Part shown: piece after piece, positions 37,783-50,386 of the stretch
How the letters are laid out: each line of letters begins with the position of its first letter
Position numbering within the stretch: position 1 is the first letter of the stretch
Origin: Plicaturopsis crispa FD-325 SS-3
Taxonomy: Eukaryota > Basidiomycota > Agaricomycetes > Amylocorticiales > Amylocorticiaceae
Direction: 5' to 3'
Length of the DNA stretch: 64,000 bases
Assembly (NCBI GenBank): GCA_000827205.1
Contig: KN832555.1
Coordinates: 626,366-690,365 of the forward strand
The notes under the pieces: model-generated
Databases searched by the model: none
Seen by the model: the letters and a program-made list of their open reading frames with translations, nothing else
Told to the model about the DNA's origin: nothing
Made by a program: the position numbers and the translations under genes

Positions 37783-38651
37783 CAGGGGGGGACCGGAACC
37801 AGAAATCCGACAGTATGCCCTATAGGTGGGTGTAATTCGAAGCACCCGGTATTCGGGGTCCCGGGTGTAAAAAACGAGGCAATCCACGTGAGCGGCACAG
37901 CGGCAGTAGGTCGGTGGTCGCGTCGCGTGCGGCGTCGGTCTTAAGCGCTTGAGCACCTGCACATACAGCGCTTAAACCGTCGCGTACATATATGTATGGA
38001 GTCAATCTCAGCGACGGACTAGGTCTAGAAAGTTGGCTGAAACGTGGTTGCCACAGAAAAACGGCCGCTCATTTGCGGGTGGTAAGACTGCTGGCTCCTC
38101 AGGCTTGCCACACGCATTAGCGATACAGGTTGAGAGCGCACACAAAGCCCTGCAAAGCGCCTCGCAATTCCAGCGGTGAAAAATGTAGCTACGTGTATAG
38201 CTAAACGCAGTTCGGATAAAAGAACGAGCAATAACGCCACTCCGCGTCCGAAAATTATTAGCGCTCGCACTGATTCTGTAATAGCACACGTCGTAGGCAA
38301 AACTTTAGCTATCTCTACTCTCTGCGAGTTGTAGCAACGCCGCTTGCATACACGGATTTATTGAGCAGAACTACAGTGCATTTGTTGCAACACTGCAGGC
38401 CCTTTGAATCTGGGGCTGCAATCCTAAATCACACCCCGGAAACACTCGGATTTGTGAGCAGTACATATATCCATTGCTCCCGGACGGCTTAGGCCAAAAC
38501 ATATCGATTATCTCTAGTTTTTGTTGCTCAACGGACGAGGAACGCTGCTCAGCGCTATAGATTCAAGCAATCTTATCTTATCCATGGCCCCGGGGTCCCT
38601 TCTCGTCGCTTAGAGGCATGTTGTCGGGATTCTGGTTCCGGTCCCCCCCTG
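37783..38651. mobile_element. hAT-like MITE (non-autonomous), 869 bp, with 8 bp target site duplication
   Basis: The left end reads CAGGGGGGGACCGGAACCAG and continues AAATCCGACAGTATGCC. The right end, read inward on the other strand, starts with the identical 20 bases and continues AATCCCGACAACATGCC. Terminal inverted repeats are therefore at least 22 bp perfect, then imperfect to ~38 bp. Both ends are flanked by GACGACAT (37775-37782 and 38652-38659), a perfect 8 bp duplication. CAG(G)G termini with 8 bp duplications are the signature of hAT elements. No transposase is encoded, so it needs a partner in trans. The element ends 213 bp before the Ubp2-like start codon. Confidence 0.92.
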
Positions 38652-38659
38652 GACGACAT
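38652..38659. repeat. Target site duplication, right copy
   Basis: GACGACAT directly after the element's CCCCTG terminus. Confidence 0.92.
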
Positions 38660-38863
38660 ACTCCTTACCGATCGTGGTTTTGCCTTGTCTGCTTCATTCT
38701 GCTTTGCACCTCCATACTTCATCACAACACAACGACTTCGCATACTGAGCTCTCACACTTGACGACACGACTCACGAACGCATAACATTGGACTCGGGCG
38801 CAGCTGCAGTGGCTCACCGGGACCTTGCTCCTTTGGCAGCGTAACTATATCTAGACTGCTACC

Positions 38864-41800
38864 ATGGATAGAGGAGGCAGCCCAAAGTCAAGACGGCCTT
38901 TACCAAATCCAAAGGGCTCTCCAGATGCCCAACACACAGAGCCAAGCACTGCTGTGCCCCCGACCAGTTTCTATTCATCTAGGGCGTCTCCCAAACCGCC
39001 ACCATTACCGTCACGTCCTAAAGACGTTGGATCTTCCCATACAGGCTACAGACCTCCTCCTTCTACGCCGCCACCACCTGCATATGTGCCGGAGAAGACA
39101 CCATTTCGCGAGCCCGTGCTCGTTACGGAGGATCTGATACAGGACGATCCTGTACCCGAGCTCATTCCCCCCGATGCCGAGGGTGCACCAATCGACTGGA
39201 GTGGGGGATGGGACCATTCTACAGCTGACTGGGGAGCGCTGGATCCCACCGCGAATTGGTCCTCCCAGTCGTTCTCTAGCAAAAAGATCGCCATAGACGG
39301 TAGAAGTGAAGAGGAAGAGCGGTGTTGGTGGGACGCAGCTTCACGCGCGGAGCACAAACGTCCTGGACCTGGGATGCTTCCCCCGCTGCTGACCGATAAA
39401 CTGCATAACCCAGATCACTCTTTGTTCTCTGTGATCGTCGCGGCGCCAGAGTCAAAGCCCAACCCGGAACCTCCCTCGATTTCTCGGTCACCGCCTGAAT
39501 CTGTACAAAGTGCAGGTCCTTCTACTTCACGAGAATCTGCCACTCCGACCCCGCCTCCTCCACCCCCACCGCCGACCGCGGACGAGGTACGCACCGCTGT
39601 ACCCCATCCGAATGCATACTACTGCCGCGCACATAATGGCTGGGTGCTGCTGTGGTGGAAATCATCCTCCGTTCTTCCTGTCCTCTCGAAATCGTTCCTT
39701 AACAGCACTCACCATCGGCTGCCAGACCAAAATCGACGGAAAAAGACTGGATCGTGTGTCGGTGCCGAGGAGCAGCCATTCGGCCAAGTTAATATGACGC
39801 ACCATTTCCATCTGTACGAGAAGGCAGTCGACGCGCACAAGCTCAATCCGCCGTTCTACCGCAGTCAATGGGAGAAGGTAGAAATGATAAAGAAAAAGCG
39901 AAGACGAATAACAATTAACTCGATCGATTTTAAAAAGGGAATTGTGCCCGTAGACGAAGCCGGTGATATGGACATTGAAACTGGCCCAGAGGAAGAAGGC
40001 GATCTGCTTGATTTATATGTGTGCTGCCAGTGCTCATTGTCCTGCTACGCGTCCGAAATCATCCCTGGCGTTATCCCTGCGAAGCTGGTCAACGAGTTCA
40101 CCCGGGATAAACTGGAAAATCCTGCCGTCGACAGAAGCGGGGAAGCGGGTGTCCTCTGTGGTTGGGAAACCATCATCAAGTGCGTTGCCTCCGCTCCGTA
40201 AAGCGTTTTGAATGCGATTCGAACGCGTTCTAGTATCATCCACAACAAGTTGTGGAAAGGCGAAAGCCGTCCGCTCCCTGTGACCCGAGCGACATTCCTG
40301 AAGAAGTTGGGGTGGAATCCCATCGTGTATGTCGAGCACTGTTTCAGGTTTCTCTTCACAACTAACCAGATAAAAGTCGCCAGGTGTTTGACGCCCTAGG
40401 CTTTGAAGCGAAAATGCTACTGACACCTGGTGCTGAAGTGGAAACTCTGTCGCTATATCCCCCAGCGACAGATGTAACCACACATCAAGGCAGACAGAAC
40501 CGAGCCAGGCTACTCCGAGCATGGGTCGAGATAAGTGCTTGGGCTACTGATTTTCAGAAGCGGTTCGGTAAGTGATTGCGGGACATGCTTCACTGTACTT
40601 GGAAGCCTTATTGCGATACAGGTACGGGCCTCAAAGGATACGTTCCAGTGCCCCTACATGTCAAAGTCGAAAATGCTCGGGAGATGTACCAGTCAGGCGT
40701 GGGGGCACACCCTGACCAAAGTAAGGAGCCGAAGTCGCTGCAATGGTACGATGCTAAATATGATTTCGTTGACTTCTATCTACAGTTCCTCGAGGATTGA
40801 TTCCAGACGTCCTACGCCAGTATGAGCCCATCTCGGCTGACTGGACAGCGCTTGGCCTGACCCCTAGTTCAGCATCTTGGGGTAAGGACTTTTTTATTGG
40901 ACTTGGCTTGCGTTCTCGGCTAATCTGCGTCCAGAGCTCCTCGCATTCGCATACCTCGCCCAGTGCCGATGTGATCCCGCGAACACCGTCAACTATTTCA
41001 CGCATCTGTTCAACATCATTGAGGCCTTGAGCAATGTCGGCGAGATTCCTCCCCAGGACTTGCAGACCCTCGCCCTGGAGGAGAGATCGCGCTACCGCTT
41101 CACGCATCAGGATCTGCAGATGGCCACCGAGCGGCTCGGTTTCGGTAAAGACGGCCAACTCAGTGTTGACTTCGACGACGACGTGGAGGACGAGTTCATC
41201 GTCAACGCATGGAAAGATGCAGTTCGCAGGGCGTGGTCCGATCTCAAGGAGGGCTCACAACTTCAGCGGGATGCCAATGACGCGTTCAGGGTTATCGCAG
41301 AGAGCAGAGGCAGCGCGAAGCTGAGGAAACTGTGGGAGGATACAAACGGGAAAATCATGGACCCTGATCGGGCATACTCGACGCTCGAGGTGCCAAAGGA
41401 GACCGACGATGGGATGTTGCTAACAGTTTTTGCGATAAGGGTCAGTTGTCCATACTTTGGGTTGTCGTTCGCCGGTGAACACGTTCGCGCAGGTCCAAGA
41501 GCAGCCAAGTCAAGACGACAAGATGCGGGAAGCATTGTCTCTTATTGCCGAGATCCGCGACAGTGAACGGATACGTCAGTTCTTGCAAACAGGCGCAGAC
41601 CGTAGGTGTTCTCTCAACTTCGTTCGCACATCTCTTAGAGACTCATGCGATCATAACAGCTGGTGACATTATAGCGCCCGTTCGACAGGATCTACCCCGT
41701 GGTCTCAACCAGCTAGGCAATACGTGTTACCTTAATTCTTTGCTCCAGGTGACTATGAGCTGTGCCAATTCTCTAGCATCCTATCGCTGACCTCGGCGCT

Positions 41801-43863
41801 CAGTACTTCTATACCATAAAGGAGCTTCGCGACGCGGTTATGCCCATGGCCCACCTAGACGACAAGGCCATCGACGACGACAAGCTAACTGACGATGATC
41901 TCAAGCGGCATCGGGTCGGCGGAAGGCTTGTCACTAGGAAGGAGATCGCACGGTCCAAAAAATGTAAGTTGTTCTTCCTTATGTTCCGGGCGTATATCCT
42001 GAACGCCGCGTCTTGTATGTAGTTGTCAGCCAGCTCGCTTCTCTATTCTGGGATCTCGAACACTGCGACACCGCCTCCGTTACACCCTCCATGCAGCTTG
42101 CTAAGCTTGCTTTGACCACCTCGAGGGACGAAGAAGAGGATGAGGTCGACAAAGGCGGGACAGATTCCTCGAACGATACGGACGCGACGCTAGTTGAAGA
42201 TGGCCCTGTCCGACCGCACGGATCAGGGGACAAATCACCTCGCTCCCCTCTTCAGTCGACGGACTCCGTGCTTGGCAAGCGCCTGAGAGACGTCGAACGT
42301 CAAGGCAGCTCCATGGACGTCGACTATCCGTTGTCCCCAGCTGACAAAGACAAGGATGGGTATATCATGGTTTCAAAACCGTCTTCGCCTAGTCATTCAG
42401 GCGACGCAGGTCCGTCGGGAAAGCAGGCGACGTCTGATATCGACCTTGATGGTGATATACAAATGTCAGACCGGCGAACCGACGAGGTATCTACGAGCAA
42501 ATCGCCTCCACCAGCCATCAAACCTCCTTCGATGCCTACGAGGAAAGCATCCGAATCGGTGATGATGTTTGGTAAGGTTCAAGGTCAAGTAGTTTGCTGC
42601 GCTAACACGTCCTCATAGGCAGACAGCACGATGTGGCTGAATGCATGGATAACTGCATGTTCCAGATCGAAACAGCATTGCTCAAATTTAGCGGTCTAGG
42701 TGACTCCTTTGACGACAAGACTAGCGTTGTCAAACGGTACGGTAGTATTATGCTTAACGTTGGCTAGACTGACACATTATTGTGAAGATTATTCTACGGA
42801 AGAATCCGACAACGGTTGGCAGTCGTTGCTGAGTCTCGACGATCTCGACCTTCCATGCACGAAAAGGAAGATCTATTCTCGCATCTACCCGTAAATGTCG
42901 TCGAGGACGGTGTAGACCTTTACGACGGCTTGAGCAGCTACTTCGATGATGCTGTGGAATTCGAGGGCAAGAAAGCGCGGATGGAAGTATCGTTGGTAGA
43001 ATTGCCTCCGTTATTGCAGGTACAACTCCAGGTGCGTTCCACGGTTTCTCTCATATCGACGTTGTTGATGCTGAATTCATGTTTGTAGAGAGTGCAATTC
43101 AACCGGGAGACTCTACAACCTTACAAGTCACAAGCGCACGTGAAGTTTGGCGAAACCATCTACATGGATCGCTTTCTTGAAAGCGCGGATCCGCAGAAGA
43201 GAGCCAGAGCCAAGATCATCCAAGCCGAACTCAGCAGCTGTCGAGAGCGAATACGCCTGTTGACTACAGATAGGGTAAGTTCATCAAGCACATTCTCGGT
43301 ACGGAGGTGCTTATCATTCGCTGTTGCAGCATGCACCTTTTGAGGCAGCACTCGGTGCGACGTGCGACTTCTTGTCAAAACAGGAGGGCCTTGAGCTGTC
43401 CGAGGTGGATACAGATCTCATTGCCGAGCTTAACGACGAGCAAGCTACTGTGAGGGCGGACATCGAGGAACTTCGTGTTCGCATCGCGAAGCTCAAGGAC
43501 GACTTGGAGGCAGTTTGGGCCGACGACAAACAAGCTGCCTACGAGCTGACCTCCGTGTTCATTCACCGTGGTTCATCGCCATCTTGGGGCCATTACTTTT
43601 TCTATTCGCGACATCTCCCCGAGCACCCAGAATCGTGGTTCAAATACAACGACTCCGAGGTTAGCGAAGTGTCGAAGGACGATATCTTCGCGGATACAAC
43701 TGGCTCGACAGCAAACCCATACCTGGTGAGCAACACAGTGTCGTATCAGAAGGCTAGTGCTAACACCCCCATCGTGTAGCTGGTCTTCACGAAGAAAGAC
43801 GCCGGAATCATCCAAACCGTTAAACGTTTCAACGCCGACACATTGGAGGAAGCCGATCCATGA
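38864..43863 (+). CDS. Ubp2-like ubiquitin carboxyl-terminal hydrolase (peptidase family C19)
   Basis: Cysteine protease that removes ubiquitin from proteins. Starts MDRGGSPKSRRPLPNPKGSP; the first ~250 residues are Pro/Ser-rich and disordered, including a run of ten prolines. The region AYYCRAHNGWVLLWWKSSSV, EEQPFGQVNMTHHFHLYEKA and LYVCCQCSLSCYASEIIPGV is the zinc-binding-like N-terminal block of Ubp2 proteins. A long helical section follows (VFDALGFEAKMLLTP, DLQTLALEERSRYRFTHQDL). The catalytic Cys box is GLNQLGNTCYLNSLLQYFYT (41700-41820, split by an intron). The His box is HRGSSPSWGHYFFYSRHLPE with WFKYNDSEVSEVSKDDIF (43560-43690). Between them is an acidic linker (42120-42560) and MFGRQHDVAECMDNCMFQIE. 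Ends DTLEEADP. About fifteen short introns. Known yeast Ubp2 trims K63-linked chains on Rsp5 targets; that role is inferred here. Confidence 0.92.
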
Positions 43864-44137
43864 TCACAGACATTTATGATATTTCGTTACTTACCATATT
43901 ACCCCACTGTATCCTCTGATAGCAAATGCTTCTATGTATTGGGACGGATGTCAATGGACTGCAGCGTCTACTCCGATGAACAGGAAATAGAGACCGACAT
44001 CGTACTAGGAGTTAAGGGGGGTACGCTACGCCACCAATGATATCCCGTCTGACTAGGAGCAAGCGTCGATAGTCAAATCTCATTCTCAGTACCGACGAGC
44101 TCGTCCTTCTTATAAGTACATAGTACTGGCAGCTACT
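43864..44137. other. Short intergenic region
   Basis: Contains the 3' flank of the deubiquitinase and the promoter of gene B. Nothing else seen. Confidence 0.4.
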
Positions 44138-47100
44138 ATGGCAGCTGCAGGTGCAGCAGGATCCTTACGTAATACACAAGGAATTGGAACGCGCCAGCAC
44201 GCGCCGCGTTTCAACTTCGCATTCATCCTTTTAGAGTCATCGTACCTGCGACGGATCGGCGAGCACGACAATCTACTCCCGTCGTCCTCCTGGTACCTGC
44301 CACCAAAGTCCCTTCGTATCGGTGAGATTTCGAAACCACTGTTTTGTTGCTATTTATTTAATTGTCGTTCAGATTTCGTTTCGAGCATGGCATGCGATAG
44401 TGTCGATGCCTTTGACGCATGTCTACACACCCTGTTGTCCGAATGCCATGTACTACCACGCGGACCTGCCGATGATGAGTGCGTACGAATTTCTCCCTAA
44501 GCGCATGAGCGTGTATTTACTGAAAACATATTCAAGATGGATCTTTCGCAACGAGCCTCGCAATCTGGACGTCGATGTAAGTTCACAGCTGCGAGGTCCG
44601 CTTGCATATCTTGCAAACATGAAACATCAATGGAATACAACAAGCATAGAACTCCCAGACGCTTGGCTAGTGTGTATTTACTTCTATTCACCTAGATCTC
44701 TTTGCTTATCATGGAGATTCGGTAATAGCATGACGATATTTGCGAAGACCGCAACTTCAACAATAAACAAATAGGGAGGCCTAACCGGATCCTCTCCATT
44801 CTCCTCGAGCCCGTGCTCGACAGTATCACCCGTATCCCGTCGTCCGAAATATACGATCGCGCTCTACGCACACCCGAGGTCGCACCGGATTTTTGCCTAA
44901 CCGTTCCCCGTGCCAGGCCAGAAGAATGCCTGAGGAATGACGAATTCATGGACCTTGCCCAGTCTGCGCACTGCCAGATGGTTTTGTCAACATTTCTTAA
45001 CTACTCGGGAACAGCTTCCTCAGCCGAATTTTGTATCTCCAACATGTTTACGGGTGTGCCAGGGTGTTGGATGCGACGGTAGGTGCACTTGCAAGCTTAT
45101 GTACTTGCAAGACTAATTGTGATACATTTAGTGACCCGACCAGTGCTTTTCCTGTAGTGCTGGATCCCGGATCCCGCGCGGGGACTCCTCTAGATTTTGC
45201 GCTTCTCCTCCATCAATATGGCTCCTCGCATCCTACTCTTGTCGAGCGTGATCTATTTCTGCGAGTGAGCACTACCCACCCAGCACTTGTTCTGGCCGTC
45301 AAAGGACCAGTTCCTTGGATAGACGACCATTCACCGCAACTTCCTGGACGTACCATGGACACCATTTTACAAGATTTGGCCTTCCATGCTCAACCCAATG
45401 TTGATGTCTTGCTAGCTGCGCTGCATCTGCGTCGCCAGCAGAATTCTCTCAGGTCAAAGGAGAACCCGGATCTGGGATTGCCTGACTTTGCCTTTATCAT
45501 CGGTCTAGTCTTCGATGCAGAGGCCGTATCCATCGTCGCCCACATCCCCGTGGTACCTGACCCAAGCCCGGATGCGCCTGCAGCCTCTCTAGGAAAGTTT
45601 GGCCCGAGATATATATCGCTCACAGTCGATATACTTCCATTTACAGGTCGTCCAGGTCCCGGGACGACGGTGCAAGAATGGATAACGCAGCGCCTTCGGG
45701 TCGCTGTTGCCTTGCTGGTCGTCCAGCGTCATGCACATCGGTTATCCGCAATTTGGCAGGACATCGTCCTTCCGGAAGCCATTCGCGACGGCGAGGATGC
45801 CCTAGAATCCTCTTATCTCGGAGAATGCCCCCTCCGCAGTGTCAGTGTTGCTGCGCAGGATCTTGAAAGAACAGCGCTTGATATAGACCAAGAAGTGTGC
45901 GAGGATTGGGAAACTGATTCTGGCGCTGAGGAGGAAGATGAAGTCGACGACGACGTAACAGAGGCATATCTGGATGTGATACGAGCAAGGGTGGAGAAAT
46001 GGCTTTCGTCGGTCAGCTCTCTTCTAGCTATCGCCCCATTTGATTCTCAATTGCAACATAGATAACCCTTTCCACCGAAATTGAATGGGACTGGCAGGAC
46101 GTTGCCACATACTCCTGCAAGACCATCTCCGAGGTGGTTTTTGATGGCGTGGCGGCTTATGATTATCGGGCGCACAAGTATTATCATTCTCTCTTCACCC
46201 TATCTTTCAGTTAACATAATCCTTTCTGAACAGCATTACTGAGAATATCTCTCTCGTGCATTCCTCTGTCCGTGAATCTGCCTGTACAAGTAGGCTCACA
46301 GATCTGCCATTGCACATGCGGTATGTCTGCTTGCCAAGGTTGCAGCATATATATAAATGGATTGACAGGGGGATTTCGATAACTATAGATATTCCAACTG
46401 GTCTTTTGAGCTCTATGTTTCTCCACACCATAGGTCGTCTGTCGGCGGTGCAGTGGCTAGCATGTACCGTATGTTTCGTAATGGCAATGTGCTCACTCTG
46501 CCTGAAAGTTGGGTGGTAAGTGATTGTGTATCATCGTAGGGTTGGTGCTCGTCTAACCGATTTTCAGTCCTCGGATGGCGCGACATTTCCTCGATCAAAT
46601 ATCGCGTGGTATGAACCTCAGAGGCGCGCATTGCGATTGATGCTGCAAGGGGCGCTTTGTATCTATGGCGTCCACCCCGTTCCAGATTCCGAATTTCCGA
46701 AACATGGATCCTATCCAACTCCGGATATCCACCTGAACCCCCACCAAGCTGCTGACGATCCCCACTCACTTCGTACTTCCCTGGACCATTTTCTGGTTGA
46801 TTCTACTTTGACTTCTTACGAGATGCCGTACTCAGCATTGATGAGCGATATGCTATGCGGCTTTTTCCATATGAAAGGTTGCTCGGTAACACGGTTCGTG
46901 CATTATTTCGCCACTGGTCATTCACGTGCACTGACGGCACTTACAGCGATGTCACCCCCTTGAGTCCATTTGGCCCCGCATTGACTTTACGCATTACCGA
47001 CACTGTCATGGGTACTTCCGCACATGACTTTCCATTACTGGTGGCGCTTCCGTGGCTCGTTCAGTCTGACGATGCTGTACGCCACTTGGCAGCCTTCTAC

Positions 47101-47430
47101 GACCACTCCCTCACTTTTCTCACCGACCTCTTCGCAAAACATGCAGGATGCCACGCAGACAACCCCAATGACCTCATCCCGCACTGGGCTTTTCTAATTG
47201 GCGTTGTCTACACTCCAGCCGGCATGGTCATATATGCCCATAGACCGGACTGGAGTGCAGCCGACTCACAATGGCGATTCGTTTCAACGGAGCTCGTGCC
47301 CGAGTTCCAAACAATATTCATGACACCTTCGACTAGCCAACAGACAGCACTTGCAGACAGGCTTCTTGTTGCTCAGAGGCACACCTCGTATCTCAAGGAA
47401 TGCCTGGATCGCTACCTACCAAAGGTTTGA
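44138..47430 (+). CDS. Unknown two-module protein B (family A/B/C)
   Basis: Close paralogue of the gene at 24842, same strand, about 20 kb away. ATG 44138 gives MAAAGAAGSLRNTQGIGTRQ, joined across introns to SVDAFDACLHTLLSECHVLP. Module 1: YLANMKHQWN, ELPDAWL|intron, VLDSITRIPSSEIYDRA, SAEFCISNMFTGVPGCWMRR|intron|D (first block identical to A), THPALVLAVKGPVPWIDD, FDAEAVSIVAHIPVVP, LLVVQRHAHRLSAIWQD. Acidic linker: DSGAEEEDEVDDD. Module 2: TLPESWV|intron, ALCIYGVHPVPDSEF, STLTSYEMPYSALMSDMLCG, VTR|intron|D, FPLLVALPWLVQSDD, IPHWAFLIGVVYTPAGMVIY, AHRPDW, LLVAQRHTSYLKECLDRYLP, ending KV. Both copies are free of frame breaks where they can be compared, which argues that both are expressed genes. 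No known domain recognised; probably soluble. Followed tail-to-tail by gene C. Confidence 0.78.
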
Positions 47431-47748
47431 TTATGATATATCATTTCTCCCCGCCACTCCTTGTTTGTCCGTTATCGTACACGCATTATCTGGCGTGTTT
47501 ATCCTTAGTTCTTTCTACCATCTGTACGACGCGACGCCAGGCTTTCTACGCAGACCCCCACAATTGCACATTAACTCGAGTGATATTAATTCTGGCCTGT
47601 ACTCCCTCTTCAACTCGATAAGTACAAGGGACACGTTTGTCAATGCGCGTGCACTTGGCGGCATCCTGCGATTTCGTTATGTTGAAAATTTCAAGGACGT
47701 GTTGTTACCATGTTTCTTAGTACTTCGCGGGACATCGATCGCACTACA

Positions 47749-48090
47749 TGAATATTAATCCTCCTGAGGAAGGCAACCACGCCATTTGGACGGTCACCAT
47801 GCGCACGAACTCGATCTGCTTTCGGGAGTACACATTCAATACTCAAGCTTTCGATGCGCAGCTACCAGCTAGCGCAACAAATTCATGTTCAATGGCTAAA
47901 GACGAGCGGTAATGCACATTCTTGGGACGTGCCGTTGCGCGCTTTCATTGAAAGATGTGAAGGAAACGAATTTTTTATAGGGTACATAGACGAGGATCAA
48001 AGTCTTTTCAGTCATTGTCCGAATATTATTGAGCATCTCTATCCGGTCTTGAAAGATGTATCAGTTAGCCGTACACGAGTCAAGCAGTGA
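47749..48090 (+). CDS. Possible small protein, weakly supported
   Basis: ATG 47749 opens MNINPPEEGNHAIWTVTMRT and runs to a donor at ~47908 (GTAATG); an acceptor near 47980 (TTTATAG) would join it to IDEDQSLFSHCPNIIEHLYP with a stop at 48090. The second part overlaps the stop of gene C by 11 bp. The phase of the join is ambiguous, and no family is recognised. It might be a decayed fragment. Confidence 0.25.
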
Positions 48091-49652
48091 TCATTGCCCA
48101 CCACTGGCTCCATGTTGTGCTGCAGTCGTAGAAACACTGAGGGAAAGCATCGTCTCGGTCCAGTAACTCTGTTACTTTATCCCGTACATCGCAGGCATGT
48201 CGCTGAGCAGCTATGAGTTTTGCAGCGAGGCGAGCCCTGTCTTCAATGTCCCCAGTCTCGAGCGATGAAGCCTCCAAAGTGTCATAGCAAATAGACTTGA
48301 ATCTCCACCCGTTCTTTGTATTTTCAAAGGAATGGGCGTATAACGTAACCCCATGGTTATCGTACACTGCACCTGGCAGGAAGCACCATTTGGGCACCTC
48401 GAATGGTGTGCCATCTTGTTCATGACGGTTGAGCAGTAGCGTCAGGATGAGATTCAAAGTGGTGTGAAAGTCGGCGGCGAGTTGAGGAGATACGTCTTTG
48501 GCTTCTTTTTTGCCCTCGGCGGCAAAATAGAGGAGGGAGAGGAAGAATTTACCATTCTGTTTGAGGGTCGTTTTGACGAAGCTTGAGATGTCCGGTCTCC
48601 CCTGCGAGCCGTGTATACCTAGGAAAAGCATATTCGGAATTGCGGAGTTACTGTAGATGCAGAGATATCAGCGCTTTCGAAGACACGGATTAGTGAACAA
48701 AACTCTTGCCTGCCAAACTCCATGTCTTTAACAGAGAAGAATCCTTGCAAATGACCGAGATGGCGCTCTACCATGAGCTCTGTCCCCGCCAGCGACAGTG
48801 TTCCTAAGTGTAACAATTGGAAGATTGTACGTTTAGCCGATAACGAGTCCGATGACTCCGTTGACTTTGCGAAGCTATCGATGTTGCCTCGGGGAGAAAA
48901 ACACAACCAGGCCGGAGGCTCAATGGTGGATGTCTTCTCGTCTTTGTGACCAAATTCTAGGGGTATCTCGCGAAAGAGATTGGCCATGACTACATCACAC
49001 AAACGTGCGGTCTTGGCTGCAGGGTCCGCAGATGGAACGGTGGGTGCCGGGTCATTCTGGAATAAACGGAAAGATTTAAGATATCAATGCATGCATGGAA
49101 CGGATTGTAAGCATGGAACCTTACGAACCTTCCAGCTAACAGGAATATTGAGTGGCTCATCCGCAGCCTTTTGTCGAAACTCTTTGATAGCAGCATATAC
49201 GGGAGACAGTGGAGCGGTCGGCCGAAAAATTTTCTCAAAATCCCAGTGCAGGCCGTTCATGATTGTTGTGGTGACCGTGCTGTCGATAGACATCAGCATC
49301 CTAAGTTGAAGCAGTGTGCAACACGCATAATTACCTCGCGCTGAGCCACGCCGACGATGTCGATTCTTTTTTTCTGGATTAAGGTAGTGATATCAGATTC
49401 ACCCCAAAGATACGTGAGTAAACTATGAACTTTTTCCGCTCGGTAGTCACATTGATTCCGCGGTCCCTCATCCACTTAATGAAGGATTCGAACGCCTCAA
49501 CTTCAGCAGCCAAAGCAAGCTATGGAACATATCGATCACACTGTCAGAGACACCTCCAGAGGTTTACGGCAACGGAAGCGCACCTCGGATGCCGTGGGCT
49601 GTGCGGCATTTCGGGCGCCCAGTAAGTCTTTTCGTTTTTCTCCCGAAGGCAT
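48080..49652 (-). CDS. Unknown single-module protein C, distant relative of A and B
   Basis: ATG 49652 gives MPSGEKRKDLLGARNAAQPT, continuing after an intron with LALAAEVEAFESFIKWMRDR. Then TTIMNGLHWDFEKIFRPTAP, EPLNIPVSWK|intron|NDPAP, which matches the LPESW|DPA position of A and B and has the same phase-0 intron; LCDVVMANLFREIPLEFG; RQEFCSLIRVF; NSAIPNMLFLGIHG; VPKWCFLPGAVYDNHGVTLY, AHSFEN, NGWRFKSICYD; and LAAKLIAAQRHACDVRDKV. The C-terminal half thus follows the order of module 2 of A and B, but the sequence is far more diverged. Introns in the middle (49300-49480) were hard to place: the join through TTERKK to KKESTSSAWLSAR is one reading. Ends WSQWWAMITA. Function unknown. Confidence 0.6.
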
Positions 49653-50386
49653 GGTGAGGGGCGAAAAGGATTCCTTCCTGTGACTTCGAAGGCGGTTTAT
49701 AGTCTTGCTTTATCAGTGCCCATCGCGTTGTAATCTTGGCCATCGGACATGTGGCCAAGCCGATGGGCACGTTTCCTGATGAAGCCTTGAAGGTACTGGT
49801 AGTGTACTTATCTGGAGCACGATGTCGTTGATGGACTCGGAGGCTCATGCCAGCATGGAGTCCTGCACAACTCATGACGACATCTGTCGGGTGATGCACA
49901 AACGTTTCACATTGGTGCATCGCATGAGTTCAGCATTGATACATGGCTGGACCGGGTACCCTATAATCCTGTTGCCAGAGTGCTATCGCGGATTGAAGGC
50001 CAACGAGAGGGTGGTCCGCTGGCGAGTCACGCATACCAACAGTGGCATTCGACGCTAGGGCCAAAGCCTTGTTGCGCGATTGAGAGCCATGCTACAGACA
50101 AAATATTGAAGCCGAGCGTAGAATAGGGAAGCCTACATATCCAGAACAAGTTGGTCTTAGGATTACCTCGTAGAAACATAACATACCAGTTCATGACCGA
50201 CTAAAATGAGGCGCACGGCGTCATGCCATTCAACGCCTCGATTTCCCCTCGTGCCCATAACAAACAGCGATAAGTGAAGACGCGTACAGAGCGATTCATG
50301 TATCGCCACTCCCTAGGCAGATAATTTCAGTGCTATGCGACAGTCTTCTTACGAAGACTCGAGAAATCAGAGGCAACGCCCACCCA
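49653..50386. other. Gene-free interval, ~730 bp
   Basis: Upstream of gene C and downstream of the small coiled-coil gene. A minus-strand frame (49564-49920) overlaps the start of gene C but in a different phase and shows no domain. Nothing else seen. Confidence 0.4.

Noticed and set aside
49485-49510. GTTCGAATCC, similar to a tRNA T-loop
   Set aside because: It lies inside a coding exon of gene C and no acceptor or anticodon stem can be formed around it.
49564-49920. 118-codon minus-strand frame upstream of gene C as its first exon
   Set aside because: Its phase does not match the exon LALAAEVEAF, whereas ATG 49652 in another frame joins it cleanly.
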